A stretch of DNA of 64,000 nt. Source: an uncultured Anaerolineae bacterium (GTDB taxonomy: Bacteria > Chloroflexota > Anaerolineae > J036 > Brachytrichaceae). This document shows positions 42,411 to 52,190 of the stretch, piece after piece. The DNA is taken from the NCBI GenBank assembly GCA_937959265.1, contig CALGMA010000019.1, positions 124,001 through 188,000 on the forward strand, read 5' to 3'. The notes below the pieces were generated by a model. That model made no database searches and was not told where the DNA came from. It saw nothing but the letters and a program-made list of their open reading frames with translations. The position numbers and the translations under genes are program-made. Position 1 is the stretch's first letter; every line of letters starts with the position of its first letter.

Positions 42411-43736
42411 ATGCGTACGAGAATCGTCGTCATCGGCGCGGGCAGCGTGAGCTTCGGGCCGGCTATCCTCAGCGATCTCTTCGCCTTTGCCGGCGACCTG
42501 CACGGCAGTGAGATCTGGCTGGTGGACACCAACGCCGAGGCGCTCGATGTGATGGCGCGATACGCCGAGAAGCTGAATGCGACCTTCGCACAACCCTTCA
42601 AGTTGCATGCCGCGACTGATCGCCGCGAGGCGTTGCCCGGCGCTCGCTTCGTCATCGTTTCGGTCGCTGTGGACCGCTTAGCGACGTGGAAGCTGGACTG
42701 GCAGATTCCGCTCAAACACGGCGTACGCCACATTCTGGGCGAGAACGGTGGGCCGGGCGGGCTGAGCCATGCGCTGCGCAACATCCCGTTGCTGCTGGAC
42801 ATCGCCCGCGACATAGAGCAGCTTGTGCCGCAGGCGATGCTGCTCAATTTCACCAACCCAATGAGCCGGCTGTGCATGGCGCTCGACCGATACACGCGCG
42901 TGCGCTTCGTCGGGCTATGCCATCAAATCGGTGAGGGATATCGCATCGTCAACCGCGCCCTGGGCTTGGTGCCGGAGACCGGCGATCGGTGGGCTGACAC
43001 GCATGCAATTCAGCAGCGCATTCATATCACGGCTGCCGGCCTAAACCACTTCACGTTCATCCTCGATTTGCGCGACGCTCAGACGGGCGAAGACCTGTAT
43101 CCTCTGTTGCGCGAGCGACTGGCTAAGATGCCGGCGGACTTTGAGTTGATGTCCCGCCGGCTGATGGATGTCTTTGGCCTGTTTTGCGCTACCGGCGACA
43201 TCCACGCCGGCGAATACATTGGTTTCGCGGCGGAGACGATGGCGCTGACCGGCTACGATTTTCACCGCTATGAACGGCATGGGCGCGAGCAGTGGACGCG
43301 CATCCAACGCATCGCCGGTTCAACCGAAGGCTGGAGCGAGCTGCGGGGGGCCGTTCGTCCTTCCGGCGAACGCGCCGTGCCGATCATCCATGCCATGCTG
43401 CACGACGCGAACCAGTACGAGCTTTCGGCCAACATCCGTAACGAAGGCTGCATCAGCAACTTGCCGGACGATGCCATCGTCGAAGTGCCCGCGATCGTGA
43501 ACGCACATGGCGTGCACGGTGTCCACGTCGGCCAACTGCCGAAAGGGCTGGCCGCCATCATGCGTCGCGAAATCGAGATCCAGGAGCTGGTGGTGGAGGC
43601 TGGCGTGAAAGGCGATCGCAATGCGGCGCTCCAGGCGTTGCTGCTTGACCCGCATATCCACAGCTACGCGCAGGCCACGCATCTGCTTGATGACCTGCTC
43701 AAGGCACATGCCAAATACCTGCCCCAGTTTGCTTAA
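42411..43736 (+). CDS. Family 4 glycoside hydrolase (alpha-galactosidase/glucosidase type)
   Basis: 441 residues. GH4 enzymes need NAD+ and a divalent metal, and act by oxidation at C3 followed by elimination. The NAD loop VVIGAGSVSFGPAIL is near 5-19, NFTNPMSRLCMALDRY the conserved NP motif, VGLCHQIGEGY holds the metal Cys and His, and GLNHFTFILDL a second His. The substrate is likely an alpha-linked galactoside, glucoside or glucuronide. The frame extends 343 codons further upstream, but the 42411 ATG begins the conserved fold. Divergent from the 2-hydroxyacid dehydrogenase. Confidence 0.92.
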   Translation: MRTRIVVIGAGSVSFGPAILSDLFAFAGDLHGSEIWLVDTNAEALDVMARYAEKLNATFAQPFKLHAATDRREALPGARFVIVSVAVDRLATWKLDWQIPLKHGVRHILGENGGPGGLSHALRNIPLLLDIARDIEQLVPQAMLLNFTNPMSRLCMALDRYTRVRFVGLCHQIGEGYRIVNRALGLVPETGDRWADTHAIQQRIHITAAGLNHFTFILDLRDAQTGEDLYPLLRERLAKMPADFELMSRRLMDVFGLFCATGDIHAGEYIGFAAETMALTGYDFHRYERHGREQWTRIQRIAGSTEGWSELRGAVRPSGERAVPIIHAMLHDANQYELSANIRNEGCISNLPDDAIVEVPAIVNAHGVHGVHVGQLPKGLAAIMRREIEIQELVVEAGVKGDRNAALQALLLDPHIHSYAQATHLLDDLLKAHAKYLPQFA

Positions 43737-43740
43737 GTGG

Positions 43741-43772
43741 GACAGAATAAACAGGACAGAATGAACAGAATA
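43741..43772 (+). repeat. Left array of ACAGAAT short repeats
   Basis: Three units of (G)ACAGAAT separated by 2-8 nt, reading rightwards: GACAGAATAAACAGGACAGA then ATGAACAGAATAG. With the right array at 44182-44238, where the same unit lies on the other strand, it brackets the GxxExxY remnant. Confidence 0.65.
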
Positions 43773-43806
43773 GCGGGGTGGTAAGGTGACGAGGGGGTTA
43801 GGTCTG

Positions 43807-44127
43807 TCAAGGCTTGTAGATGCGGAATTTCTTTTTGAATTCGAGCCGATCGGCGCCGAAATGGAGCAGGAGTCCTTTATCCATCTTTGTGGCGGTGAGG
43901 TAATTCACCAGTTGCACCTCGTGGATAGCGGTTAGTGTCTGAACAGCTTTTAACTCGACGATCAGCCTGCCATTCACGATGAGGTCAGTGATAAATTCGC
44001 CCACCAAGCGCTTCCGGTAACACATGCAAGCGCTTCTCCACCTCGACTTGATCGCCAGCCTCCCGCAGCTCAATCACCAGCGCGTTGCGGTAGACCGAGC
44101 CAGGTCGTATCTCTGATCTTGCGGCAT
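43807..44127 (-). pseudogene. GxxExxY family protein, frameshifted
   Basis: The 88-residue frame 43807-44073 contains YRKRLVGEFITDLIVNGRLI and VELKAVQTLTAIHEVQLVNYL, the C-terminal two thirds of a GxxExxY protein, a small family of unknown function. The N-terminal part is in another frame: SVYRNALVIELREAGDQVEV followed by EKRLHV at 44022-44098. A short deletion (2 nt, or 1 extra) near 44017-44026 breaks the reading. Further upstream the expected GxxxExxY helix is missing. It is therefore a broken gene, though a sequencing error cannot be excluded. It lies between inverted short-repeat arrays. Confidence 0.75.
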
Positions 44128-44181
44128 CTTTGCCTCCCTCTGCCCACCGTTAGCTCTCAAGAACGCTTACTGTGCATTCGG

Positions 44182-44238
44182 CCTATTCTGTCTATTCTGT
44201 CTAGCCTGGACATTCTGTCGATTCCGTATATTCTGTCC
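44182..44238 (-). repeat. Right array of ACAGAAT short repeats
   Basis: Four units reading GACAGAAT on the reverse strand, in tandem with irregular 9-20 nt spacing, mirror of 43741-43772. A TATATT (44227-44232) inside it may also act as the -10 of the next gene, whose ATG is at 44251. Confidence 0.65.
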
Positions 44239-44250
44239 ACACTTGGCTAA

Positions 44251-44718
44251 ATGAACGAGCTAACTGAAGTTCGCGATTTCATCCTCGCGCGCCGGCAAGC
44301 GACGCTCGCCGTCTGTGCCAACGATGAGCCGTTTACCGCGATGACGTCGTATGTTGCCGAGCCGGGGGTGGCCGGCCTGCTGATTCACCTCAGCGACCTC
44401 GCGCCGCACAAGCGCATGTTGCTGGCCAACCCGAAATGCAGCCTGCTGATTGCCGAAGCCGACGACGGTCGCGCTGAGGTCATGTCGCTCGCGCGCGTGA
44501 TGCTACAAGGCATGGCAGCCAAGATCGAGAAAGCGAGCGACGACTATGCGCAGTCTAAGGCGCGTTTTCTAGCTCGCCTGCCGTCCAGCGAAATCATGTT
44601 TGGCTTGCCCGATTTCGACCTGTTCCGCATCCGGCTAACCGGCGGGCGATTCATCGGCGGCTTTAGGCGCGCCTTTGCCTTCACCGCCGACCAACTCGCT
44701 CAAATGACCGATCTGTAA
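44251..44718 (+). CDS. Pyridoxamine 5'-phosphate oxidase-like flavin-binding protein
   Basis: 155 residues of the split-barrel flavin-binding fold. LTEVRDFILARRQATLAVCAND is followed by PFTAMTSYVAEPGVAGLLIHL and SDLAPHKRMLLANPKCSLLI (about 62-82), the HugZ/PNPO-like core; RIRLTGGRFIGGF ends the domain. Members bind FMN or heme; some degrade heme. The exact role is not known. The predicted TATATT -10 is 18 nt upstream, so the leader is short. It is followed by a GH1 gene. Confidence 0.8.
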   Translation: MNELTEVRDFILARRQATLAVCANDEPFTAMTSYVAEPGVAGLLIHLSDLAPHKRMLLANPKCSLLIAEADDGRAEVMSLARVMLQGMAAKIEKASDDYAQSKARFLARLPSSEIMFGLPDFDLFRIRLTGGRFIGGFRRAFAFTADQLAQMTDL

Positions 44719-44754
44719 TTTCTCATCTCCACAACTTTCTCTCCGTTGCACATC

Positions 44755-46095
44755 ATGAGCACACTCTCTTTCCCTCCTGGTTTCTTGTGGGGCACAGCCA
44801 CATCCTCATATCAGATCGAGGGCGCAGCGAACGAAGATGGTCGCGGGCGATCCATCTGGGATGACTTCTGTCGCTACAAAGATGCCATCGTAGATGGGAG
44901 CGACGGCAGCGTCGCCTGCGACCACTATCATCGCTATCGAGACGACGTCGCGCTGATGAAGCAACTTGGCCTGAAAGCCTATCGCTTCTCCATCGCCTGG
45001 CCGCGCATCCTGCCAGAAGGTCGCGGCGCGATCAATCCGAAAGGCGTCGCGTTCTACGACCGGCTGGTGGACGAGTTACTCGCTGCCAACATCTGCCCGT
45101 TCGTCACACTGTATCACTGGGACCTGCCCTCGGTGCTCAACGCGCAGGGCGGCTGGACGACGCGCGATAGCGCTGCATGGTTCGCCGATTACGCTACGGT
45201 CGTCGTGCACGCCCTGGGCGACCGCGTGAAAGATTGGATCACGTTGAACGAGCCGTGGTGTGGCGCCTACCTGGGTTACGAATTCGGGATGCACGCGCCG
45301 GGTTACCAGGACAAAGCCCTCGCCGCGCGCGCTGGCCACAACCTGCTGCTGGCGCACGCGCTGGGCCTACAAGCAATCCGCGCGGCCGGCGACGCCAAAA
45401 CCCGTGTGGGCATCACCCTGAACTTCGAGCCTCATCTGCCGGCGACCGACAGCGACGACGATCGCCGGGCTGCTGAAGATGATTTCGATTGGCAGTACGA
45501 AGGATTCGCCGAGCCAATCCTGACCGGCAGTTACAGCCAACGCATGCTCGACCGCATGGCTGGCGCTGCCGATATTCGCGCCGGCGACATGGCGATGATC
45601 GCCGCGCGCAACGACTTCATCGGCGTGAACTGCTACACCGCCGTGCGCGTCAGCGCCGAACGTGGCGTCGTGTACGACGATAATCCGGAATTCACGCGCA
45701 TGGGATGGGCGGTGCGGCCGGAAGGGCTATATGCCATCCTGATGCGGTTACACCGCGCGACGCGCGGGCGCACGCCGCTCTATGTCACCGAGAACGGCGC
45801 ATCATTCGACGACCAGGTTGCCGATGGACGCGTGCATGACGAGCGGCGCGTCGCTTATCTACGCGCGCACTTCGCCGCGGCTCACCGCGCGATCCGAGAC
45901 GGGACCGACCTGCGCGGCTTCTTTGTCTGGTCGCTGGTGGACAACTTCGAATGGTCATTTGGCTATCAGCAGTTCTTCGGGATCGTGCATGTGGACTACG
46001 CCACGCAGCAGCGCACCATCAAGGACAGCGGCTATTACTTGCGCGATGTGATTGCTGCGAACGCGGTGATCGAGCCGTCTCGCCCGGCGCTGTAA
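44755..46095 (+). CDS. Family 1 beta-glucosidase
   Basis: 446 residues, a TIM barrel retaining beta-glycosidase. FPPGFLWGTATSSYQIEGA begins the chain; the acid/base Glu is in ITLNEPWCGAYLGY (about residue 166) and the nucleophile Glu in LYVTENGASFDD (about 350). Cytosolic, with no signal peptide, so it cleaves imported disaccharides such as cellobiose. No phospho-beta-glucosidase signature is evident. A TTG at 44746 could add three residues; ATG 44755 is preferred. Near the GH4 gene, it suggests plant or microbial glycoside use. Confidence 0.95.
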   Translation: MSTLSFPPGFLWGTATSSYQIEGAANEDGRGRSIWDDFCRYKDAIVDGSDGSVACDHYHRYRDDVALMKQLGLKAYRFSIAWPRILPEGRGAINPKGVAFYDRLVDELLAANICPFVTLYHWDLPSVLNAQGGWTTRDSAAWFADYATVVVHALGDRVKDWITLNEPWCGAYLGYEFGMHAPGYQDKALAARAGHNLLLAHALGLQAIRAAGDAKTRVGITLNFEPHLPATDSDDDRRAAEDDFDWQYEGFAEPILTGSYSQRMLDRMAGAADIRAGDMAMIAARNDFIGVNCYTAVRVSAERGVVYDDNPEFTRMGWAVRPEGLYAILMRLHRATRGRTPLYVTENGASFDDQVADGRVHDERRVAYLRAHFAAAHRAIRDGTDLRGFFVWSLVDNFEWSFGYQQFFGIVHVDYATQQRTIKDSGYYLRDVIAANAVIEPSRPAL

Positions 46096-46096
46096 T

Positions 46097-47065
46097 TTAG
46101 TGGTCCGGCCGGTGTTGCAACCGCCACGCGATGCCGGCCGGATAGCCGAGTATCTTCGCAACGTCGCCCACGACGCGAATGACCGGCACGAGGGCGATGG
46201 CTTTCAACCTCTCAGGCCAAGGCAGGCGCGGCCACAAGCGCCGCAGCCGGCGGTAGGGCGTCCGCGTATATGCGGCAGCGCCGGCCAGCAATAGAACTGC
46301 GGCGAGCAGCTTGACTGCCGGTGCGCCAAAAAACAAGCCGGCCAGCAACGCCGGCAGCGCAATCAGATACGTTGCATAGCGCACCAAGTGCCTTTTGAGG
46401 AAGAGGTTTGCTTTGCCGTCGCCTCGCGCGTAGCGGTAGTACTGCTTGAAGAACGCGCGCAGCGAGCCGCGTGGGCGAAAGTACGCCACGGCTTCCGGCG
46501 CGAAGGCGAATGCGCCGCACCGCTCGCGCAGCTTCATATCGAAGATCAAGTCTTCGCAGTAGTCCAGCCACTCCGGGTAGCCGCCCACAGTTTGCCAAGC
46601 CGACTTGCGGAAGGCCACTGAGCGCGACGACGGCAGGAAGGTCTCAGGCCGGATGTCGCGCAGTTCGGGCAGCACCGTCGCGCCCATAGCCACCTCGAAC
46701 GTCGTGCGCGGGTCCGGCGTGAAGAAGCCGGCGACGACGTGCTGGCGCTCATCCGCCAGCGGCGCTACGATGGCTTCGAGCCAGCGCGGGTCGAGTTGCA
46801 CGCCGGCGTCGGTGCAGGCGATCACGTCGTGAGAGGCCGCAGCGATGGCCAGGTTGCGCCCGCGCGAGATGTTCGCCCCCGGCGCTTCGATCACGCGAAT
46901 CTCGAAGCGCCGGTCGCCGCGCAGGAGGGCGACGGTGTTGTCGCGGCTGCCGCCGTCGCACACGACGATCTCATCCGGTCGGCGCGTCTGCGCAGCGATC
47001 GAATCGAGCAGCGCGGGCAGGCTATCGGCCTCGTTGAGCACCGTGAAGACGAGGGTGACGCGCAT
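46097..47065 (-). CDS. Family 2 glycosyltransferase
   Basis: 322 residues. The GT-A fold begins RVTLVFTVLNEADSLPALLDSI and has DEIVVCDGGSRDN for nucleotide-sugar binding and ACTDAGVQLDP as the DxD-like motif. W-L-D-Y-C-E-D is the ED catalytic base. The C-terminus has two hydrophobic segments (about 235-270) that could anchor it in the membrane. It probably builds a polysaccharide or lipid-linked glycan. The start is ATG 47065 and not 47077. It lies 16 nt after purM, in the same direction, so may be co-expressed. Confidence 0.88.
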   Translation of the reverse strand: MRVTLVFTVLNEADSLPALLDSIAAQTRRPDEIVVCDGGSRDNTVALLRGDRRFEIRVIEAPGANISRGRNLAIAAASHDVIACTDAGVQLDPRWLEAIVAPLADERQHVVAGFFTPDPRTTFEVAMGATVLPELRDIRPETFLPSSRSVAFRKSAWQTVGGYPEWLDYCEDLIFDMKLRERCGAFAFAPEAVAYFRPRGSLRAFFKQYYRYARGDGKANLFLKRHLVRYATYLIALPALLAGLFFGAPAVKLLAAVLLLAGAAAYTRTPYRRLRRLWPRLPWPERLKAIALVPVIRVVGDVAKILGYPAGIAWRLQHRPDH

Positions 47066-47081
47066 GGCTTCTCGCAAGCCG

Positions 47082-48077
47082 TCAATTGTCGGCGGGGGCT
47101 ACGCTTCCGATCACCCAGGACGGCTCGCCCAGCGCCGCTTGAATGGTATCAGCATGCTCCGGCGCGACGATCGTGACCATGCCGATGCCGCAGTTGAACA
47201 CCCGCCGCATCTCTTGGTCGCTGATGTGGCCTGCCGACTGAATGAGCGTGAAGATGGGCGGCATCGGCCATGCCGAATAGTCAATCGCCGCGCGCAGTCC
47301 GGACGGCAACACGCGAGGGATGTTCTCGACGAACCCGCCGCCGGTGATGTGCGCTAGCGCCTTGATCGGCGCCGCTGCGCGCGCCCGCTCGACGAGGGCG
47401 AGATAGCTGCGGTGCGGCGCGAGCAGGGCTTCCACGATCGGATCGTCCAGCTGAGCTGAGGCCAGCCGGTCGGCCAATACCTTGCGGATCAGTGAGTAGC
47501 CGTTCGTATGAGGCCCGGATGACGCCAGACCGATGAGCACGTCGCCCGCTGCAATCTCGCTCAGGCGAGGCAGGAGCGACTCGCGTTCGACGACGCCGAC
47601 GATCGTCCCGGCCACGTCGAACGCGCCCTCGGCATACACGCCGGGCATTTCGGCGGTTTCGCCGCCCAGCAGCACGCAGCCGGCTGCGCGGCATGCCTCG
47701 GCCATGCCGCTCACCACCGCGGCAACCTGGCTCGGATCGAGCTTCGACGCTGCAATGTAGTCGAGGAAGAACATCGGGCGCGCGCCTTGTACTAGGATGT
47801 CGTTGACGCAATGGTTGACGATATCGTGGCCGATGGACGCATATCGGCCAAAGGCTGCGGCCAGTTTGACCTTGGTGCCGACGCCGTCTGTGCTCGCCAC
47901 CAGCACCGGCGCGCGCATATCGCGCAGTGGTGATGCGTCGAACAAGCCGCCGAAGCTGCCGATGCCCGCCAGCACCTGTGGCGTGTAGGTAGATCGAACC
48001 GCCGCTCCCATCAGCGCGACGGCTGCGTTGCCGGCGTCAATGTCTACCCCAGCGGCGGCATAAGCGGAAGGCGACAT
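47082..48077 (-). CDS. purM: Phosphoribosylformylglycinamidine cyclo-ligase
   Basis: 331 residues. PurM closes the imidazole ring of aminoimidazole ribotide in purine synthesis. It begins YAAAGVDIDAGNAAV and has GIGSFGGLFD, VASTDGVGTKVKLA, GHDIVNHCVNDILVQGA and GGETAEMPG, which are the classic AIRS signatures, and HITGGGFVENIPRVLP near 245-260. Usual length. It is divergent from folC (99 nt gap with an AT-rich ATGATATATGATT stretch that may serve either direction). Confidence 0.96.
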   Translation of the reverse strand: MSPSAYAAAGVDIDAGNAAVALMGAAVRSTYTPQVLAGIGSFGGLFDASPLRDMRAPVLVASTDGVGTKVKLAAAFGRYASIGHDIVNHCVNDILVQGARPMFFLDYIAASKLDPSQVAAVVSGMAEACRAAGCVLLGGETAEMPGVYAEGAFDVAGTIVGVVERESLLPRLSEIAAGDVLIGLASSGPHTNGYSLIRKVLADRLASAQLDDPIVEALLAPHRSYLALVERARAAAPIKALAHITGGGFVENIPRVLPSGLRAAIDYSAWPMPPIFTLIQSAGHISDQEMRRVFNCGIGMVTIVAPEHADTIQAALGEPSWVIGSVAPADN

Positions 48078-48175
48078 GCGCGAATGATATATGATTCACG
48101 TTGGCTATCGCTCGGCGCTTGTCGGCTGTGCGCGATTCATGGGCGCGCGCCGGGCGCGGCGATTGCGCCGATGCC

Positions 48176-49555
48176 ATGCTTTACACCGAAGCCCTGGAGT
48201 ATTTGTATTCGCTTGCCAATTACGAACGCATTCCGATTGACGCATATGCGCCCGAGACGCTGAACCTCGACCGGATGCGCGCCGTGCTGGCCCGGCTGGG
48301 CAACCCGCAGGAGCGCTATCGCACCATCCACGTGGCCGGCACGAAAGGCAAAGGCTCGACGTGCGCGCTCATGGCGTCCTGTCTCAAGCAGCTCGGCTTG
48401 AAGGTCGGCCTATACACATCGCCGCACCTGAGCAGCTTTCGCGAGCGCATCCAGGTCAATGGGGAACTGATCGCGCCGGAGGCGGTCGGCGCGTTGGCGC
48501 AGAAAGTCAAAGAGGCTGCCGAAGCAGCGCCTGGCCTCACTACGTTCGAGGCGATCACCGCTATGGGTTTTCTGCACTTTTCGCGCCAAGATGTGGATTG
48601 GGCGGTGATCGAAGTCGGCCTGGGCGGCCGTCTCGACGCGACCAATGTGATCACGCCGCAAGCCACGATGATCACCTCGATCAGCTATGACCACCAGCAC
48701 ATCCTCGGCGACACGCTGAGCGAGATTGCCGGGGAGAAGGCCGGCATCATCAAACCAGGTGTGCCGGTGATCAGCCAGTCACAGCCGGCGGCAGCGATGG
48801 CGGTGATCGAGCGCGCGGCGCAAGAACGCGGCGCGCCGCTCACCGTGGTCGGGCGGCATTGGCGTTGGACGCCGGGGCCGTTCTCGCTGGTCAAGCAGTC
48901 GTTCGAGGTCAAAAAGGTCTCGCTGGTCCGCAGCAAGGAGAAACCGTTCGTCAACGATCTGGAAGGCTGGTATGAGATCGCCCTGTTGGGCAAGCACCAG
49001 CTCGAGAACGCGACGACCGTGATAGCCACAATAGATGTGATCCGCGATGCGCTGCTGGCCACGGGCGCGCATGACTTCGGCGCGCGCGCGGTGCGTGATG
49101 GATTGCGGCTGGCGACCTGGCCGGGCCGCTTTGAGATCTTGCGGGCCGACCCGCCGCTCATCGCCGATGGCGCGCACAACCTGGACAGCGCCAACAAGCT
49201 GGGGGCGACGCTGGCCGAGGTCTTCCCCGGTCGGCGCTGGGTCTTCATCTTCGGCACGCTGAAGGATAAAGACGCCGAAGGCATGATCAAGGCGCTCAAC
49301 CCGCGCGCGACGCGATGGATTTTCTCGCAGCAGTCCGACTCGCCGCGCGCCGTCCCGGCCGAACGCCTGTTGGCGATCGCTGCCCAGGCGAAAGTCGCGC
49401 GCGCAGTGGCGCTGCCCAGCTTGGCCGATGCGCTGGAGGTCGCCATAAAGGGCGATGAACCGGTTTGCATTTTCGGCAGCGTCGCTTTTGTCGGCGAGGC
49501 GCGCGTTAAGTGGGCGCAGTTGACCGGCGCCGAAACGCTGCCGGTTTTCGATTGA
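48176..49555 (+). CDS. folC: Folylpolyglutamate synthase / dihydrofolate synthase family
   Basis: 459 residues. LYTEALEYLYSLANYERI begins the chain and HVAGTKGKGSTCALM is the P-loop. LYTSPHLSSFRERIQVNGE, then TTFEAITAMGFLHFS, D-W-A-V-I-E-V-G-L-G-G-R-L-D-A-T-N-V, and the C-terminal domain with ILRADPPLIADGAHNLDS. It adds glutamates to folate and may also make dihydrofolate. The 48101 frame start would add 25 residues without the family beginning. The stop lies 7 nt before lon, so the two are probably co-transcribed. Confidence 0.95.
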   Translation: MLYTEALEYLYSLANYERIPIDAYAPETLNLDRMRAVLARLGNPQERYRTIHVAGTKGKGSTCALMASCLKQLGLKVGLYTSPHLSSFRERIQVNGELIAPEAVGALAQKVKEAAEAAPGLTTFEAITAMGFLHFSRQDVDWAVIEVGLGGRLDATNVITPQATMITSISYDHQHILGDTLSEIAGEKAGIIKPGVPVISQSQPAAAMAVIERAAQERGAPLTVVGRHWRWTPGPFSLVKQSFEVKKVSLVRSKEKPFVNDLEGWYEIALLGKHQLENATTVIATIDVIRDALLATGAHDFGARAVRDGLRLATWPGRFEILRADPPLIADGAHNLDSANKLGATLAEVFPGRRWVFIFGTLKDKDAEGMIKALNPRATRWIFSQQSDSPRAVPAERLLAIAAQAKVARAVALPSLADALEVAIKGDEPVCIFGSVAFVGEARVKWAQLTGAETLPVFD

Positions 49556-49562
49556 TGCTTCG

Positions 49563-52085
49563 ATGAAAAGTTCATTCACTTCCCAAATGCACGATTGGCT
49601 GCTCGGCGCCAGCTTTGGCAACGGGCTGCCCCAACCAGCCGAGGCCAAGGCGCAATTGCCGGATGTCTTCGAGGCGCCGGTCTTGCCGCTGCGCGACCTG
49701 GTTGTGTATCCGCGCTCGGTCATGCCGCTGACGATCGGGCGCGAGCGATCGCTGCGCGCGCTCGAAGTGGCGCGCTCGTTGGGCCTGGCCGTTGCCATCG
49801 CACAGAAGTCGGTAGATGTCGAAGACCCGCGCCCATCCGACTTGTATGAGATCGGCACGGCCGTGGCCATCGGTCGCATGTTGAATTTGCCGGACGGGTC
49901 GGCCAGCTTGATCGTGCAAGGGCGCGCGCGGGTGAAGGTGATGGAGTGGCTACAGGCTACGCCGTTTCTGATGGCGCGCGTCGAGGTGCTGCACGAACCA
50001 CAGGCCCAGTCGCCGGCCGCCGAGGCGCTCATGCGCGCGGTGCTCACCCTGTTCGACAACGTGGTTGGGCTGAACGAGCGCATCCCGGAGGAATCGTTCG
50101 TCTATGCGATGAACATCCACGAGCCGGGCTGGTTGGCCGACTTCATCGCGCAGACCATGCCACTCAACGTGGCTGCGCGCCAGAGCATCCTGGAAGCGGC
50201 GGATCCGATGAGCCGCTTGCAGAAGCTGAGCACTATCCTCGCCCGCGAGCTGGACGTGCTGGAGCTGGAGGATCGCATTCACGAGCGCGCGCAGAGCGAA
50301 GTGGACAAGAGTCAACGCGAGTACTATCTGCGCGAGCAACTGCGCTCGATCCAGACCGAGTTGGGCGAGATAGATGCCGGCGTGAGCGAGATCAACCTGC
50401 TGCGCGAGCGCCTGAAAAAGAAGGCCTTGCCCGACGCAGTGCGCGAACGTGCCGAACGCGAGATCAACAAGCTCGAACAGCTCCACAGCATGTCGCCCGA
50501 GGTGAGCATGGTACGTGACTATGTCGAGTGGCTGCTCGAGCTGCCATGGACGGAGCGCACCGAAGACATCCTGGACGTGAAGCGCGCTGCGCACATCCTC
50601 GACGAGCGCCACTACGGACTGACCAAGGCCAAGGAGCGCATCCTCGAACACATTGCCGTGCGCAAACTCAAGGGCGACCTGTCGCGCAGCCCAATTTTGT
50701 GCTTCGTTGGGCCGCCCGGCACGGGCAAAACCTCGCTCGCTCGCAGCATCGCCGATTCGCTCGGCCGCAGGTTCGTGCGGATGTCCGTGGGCGGCGTGCA
50801 CGATGAAGCCGAGATACGCGGACATCGCCGCACCTACGTCGGCGCGTTGCCCGGGCGCATCCTGCAAACCATGCGTCGCGCCGGCACGATCAACCCGCTG
50901 TTCGTGCTGGATGAGATTGATAAGTTGGGCAGCGACTTTCGCGGCGACCCCGGCGCTGCCTTGCTCGAGGTGCTCGACCCAGAGCAGAACTTCGAGTTCG
51001 AGGATCACTACCTCGACATGCCCTATGTCCTGAGCCAGGTGATGTGGGTGACGACGGCCAACTACCTGTATGACATCCCGCCGGCGCTCCGTGACCGCCT
51101 GGAGGTGATCGAGTTCACCGGCTACGTCGAGGAGGAGAAGCTGGAGATCGCGCGCCGCTTCTTGGTGCCCAAACAGATCGCTGAAAACGGCCTCGATGTT
51201 GCAGCGGGGGACAATGGCCATAAGCCGGTCACGTTCAGCGACGAGGTGCTGCGCCACATCATTCGCGAATATACCTACGAGGCTGGCGTGCGCAACCTCG
51301 ATCGCGCCATCGCCACCATCTGCCGCAAGATTGCGCGTCGCGTCGCGGAGGGTAAGCCGCACGTGCACCGCATTACGCCAAGCATGCTGCATCGTTTCCT
51401 CGGACCGCCTCAGTTCGACTTCGGCAAGGTGGATGAGCAAGATCAGATCGGCGTGGCGAATGGCGTGGCGTGGGATGAGGCCGGCGGCGACTTGATGCAA
51501 ATCGAGGTGACGCTGATGGAGGGCGAGGGCGAACTGACGCTAACCGGCCAACTCGGCGAAGTGATGCAAGAGAGCGCCAAGGCTGCACTCAGCTACGCGC
51601 GTGCGCGCGCCAGCGAATTCGGTATCCCCAAGAAGACGTTCGAGAAACACGACATCCATATCCACGTGCCGGAGGGTGCGATCTCGAAAGAGGGTCCAAG
51701 CGCCGGCATCGCCATGGCAACGGCGCTCATTTCAGCGCTGACGAAGATTCCGGCGCGACGCGACGTGGCGATGACCGGCGAGATCACGCTGCGTGGGCGC
51801 GTGTTGCCCATCGGCGGCCTTAAAGAGAAACTGCTCGCTGCTCATCGGGCCGGCATCCGCACTTTCATCCTGCCCAAGAAGAACGCTAAAGATCTCGAGG
51901 AAGTCCCCAGGCGGGTTCAGCGCGACATGACGCTGATTCAGGCAGCGACGATGGACGAGGTGCTGCGCGCGGCCCTTGTTTGCCAGCCGCAACCTCCCGC
52001 GTCAGATCAGCGACAAAACGGCGCGTCCAGGCCGCGTCGATCGCGCAAGAAGACTGCGTCCGCGCCGAGGACAGCCAGGCGCTGA
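49563..52085 (+). CDS. lon: ATP-dependent protease La (Lon)
   Basis: 840 residues, cytosolic AAA+ serine protease. About 35 residues precede the LON N-terminal domain ([20 protein letters not shown]). Walker A is [13 protein letters not shown], Walker [10 protein letters not shown], and the protease dyad is S713 in EGPSAG and K754 in GGLKEKLL. The C-terminal 40 residues are an Arg/Lys/Ser tail. It removes damaged and regulatory proteins. The ATG at 49563 was used; 49587 is also possible. A coiled-coil protein follows after 105 nt. Confidence 0.97.
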   Translation: MKSSFTSQMHDWLLGASFGNGLPQPAEAKAQLPDVFEAPVLPLRDLVVYPRSVMPLTIGRERSLRALEVARSLGLAVAIAQKSVDVEDPRPSDLYEIGTAVAIGRMLNLPDGSASLIVQGRARVKVMEWLQATPFLMARVEVLHEPQAQSPAAEALMRAVLTLFDNVVGLNERIPEESFVYAMNIHEPGWLADFIAQTMPLNVAARQSILEAADPMSRLQKLSTILARELDVLELEDRIHERAQSEVDKSQREYYLREQLRSIQTELGEIDAGVSEINLLRERLKKKALPDAVRERAEREINKLEQLHSMSPEVSMVRDYVEWLLELPWTERTEDILDVKRAAHILDERHYGLTKAKERILEHIAVRKLKGDLSRSPILCFVGPPGTGKTSLARSIADSLGRRFVRMSVGGVHDEAEIRGHRRTYVGALPGRILQTMRRAGTINPLFVLDEIDKLGSDFRGDPGAALLEVLDPEQNFEFEDHYLDMPYVLSQVMWVTTANYLYDIPPALRDRLEVIEFTGYVEEEKLEIARRFLVPKQIAENGLDVAAGDNGHKPVTFSDEVLRHIIREYTYEAGVRNLDRAIATICRKIARRVAEGKPHVHRITPSMLHRFLGPPQFDFGKVDEQDQIGVANGVAWDEAGGDLMQIEVTLMEGEGELTLTGQLGEVMQESAKAALSYARARASEFGIPKKTFEKHDIHIHVPEGAISKEGPSAGIAMATALISALTKIPARRDVAMTGEITLRGRVLPIGGLKEKLLAAHRAGIRTFILPKKNAKDLEEVPRRVQRDMTLIQAATMDEVLRAALVCQPQPPASDQRQNGASRPRRSRKKTASAPRTARR

Positions 52086-52190
52086 CGCTGCAATCACCTT
52101 GCGATAATCGTAGCAGTTTCGTAAGATGTTGCTGCCATCGGCGCGTGCGCACCGGTGGTGTATCGTGTTCAGTCTCATTGGAGGGAGTTC

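Noticed and set aside
41382-43736. A 784-codon open frame covering the 2-hydroxyacid dehydrogenase and GH4
   Set aside because: The GH4 fold begins at 42411 with its NAD loop; upstream codons are antisense to the dehydrogenase on the reverse strand.
49950-51500. 516-codon reverse frame across lon
   Set aside because: No recognisable domain, and Lon is unambiguous on the other strand.
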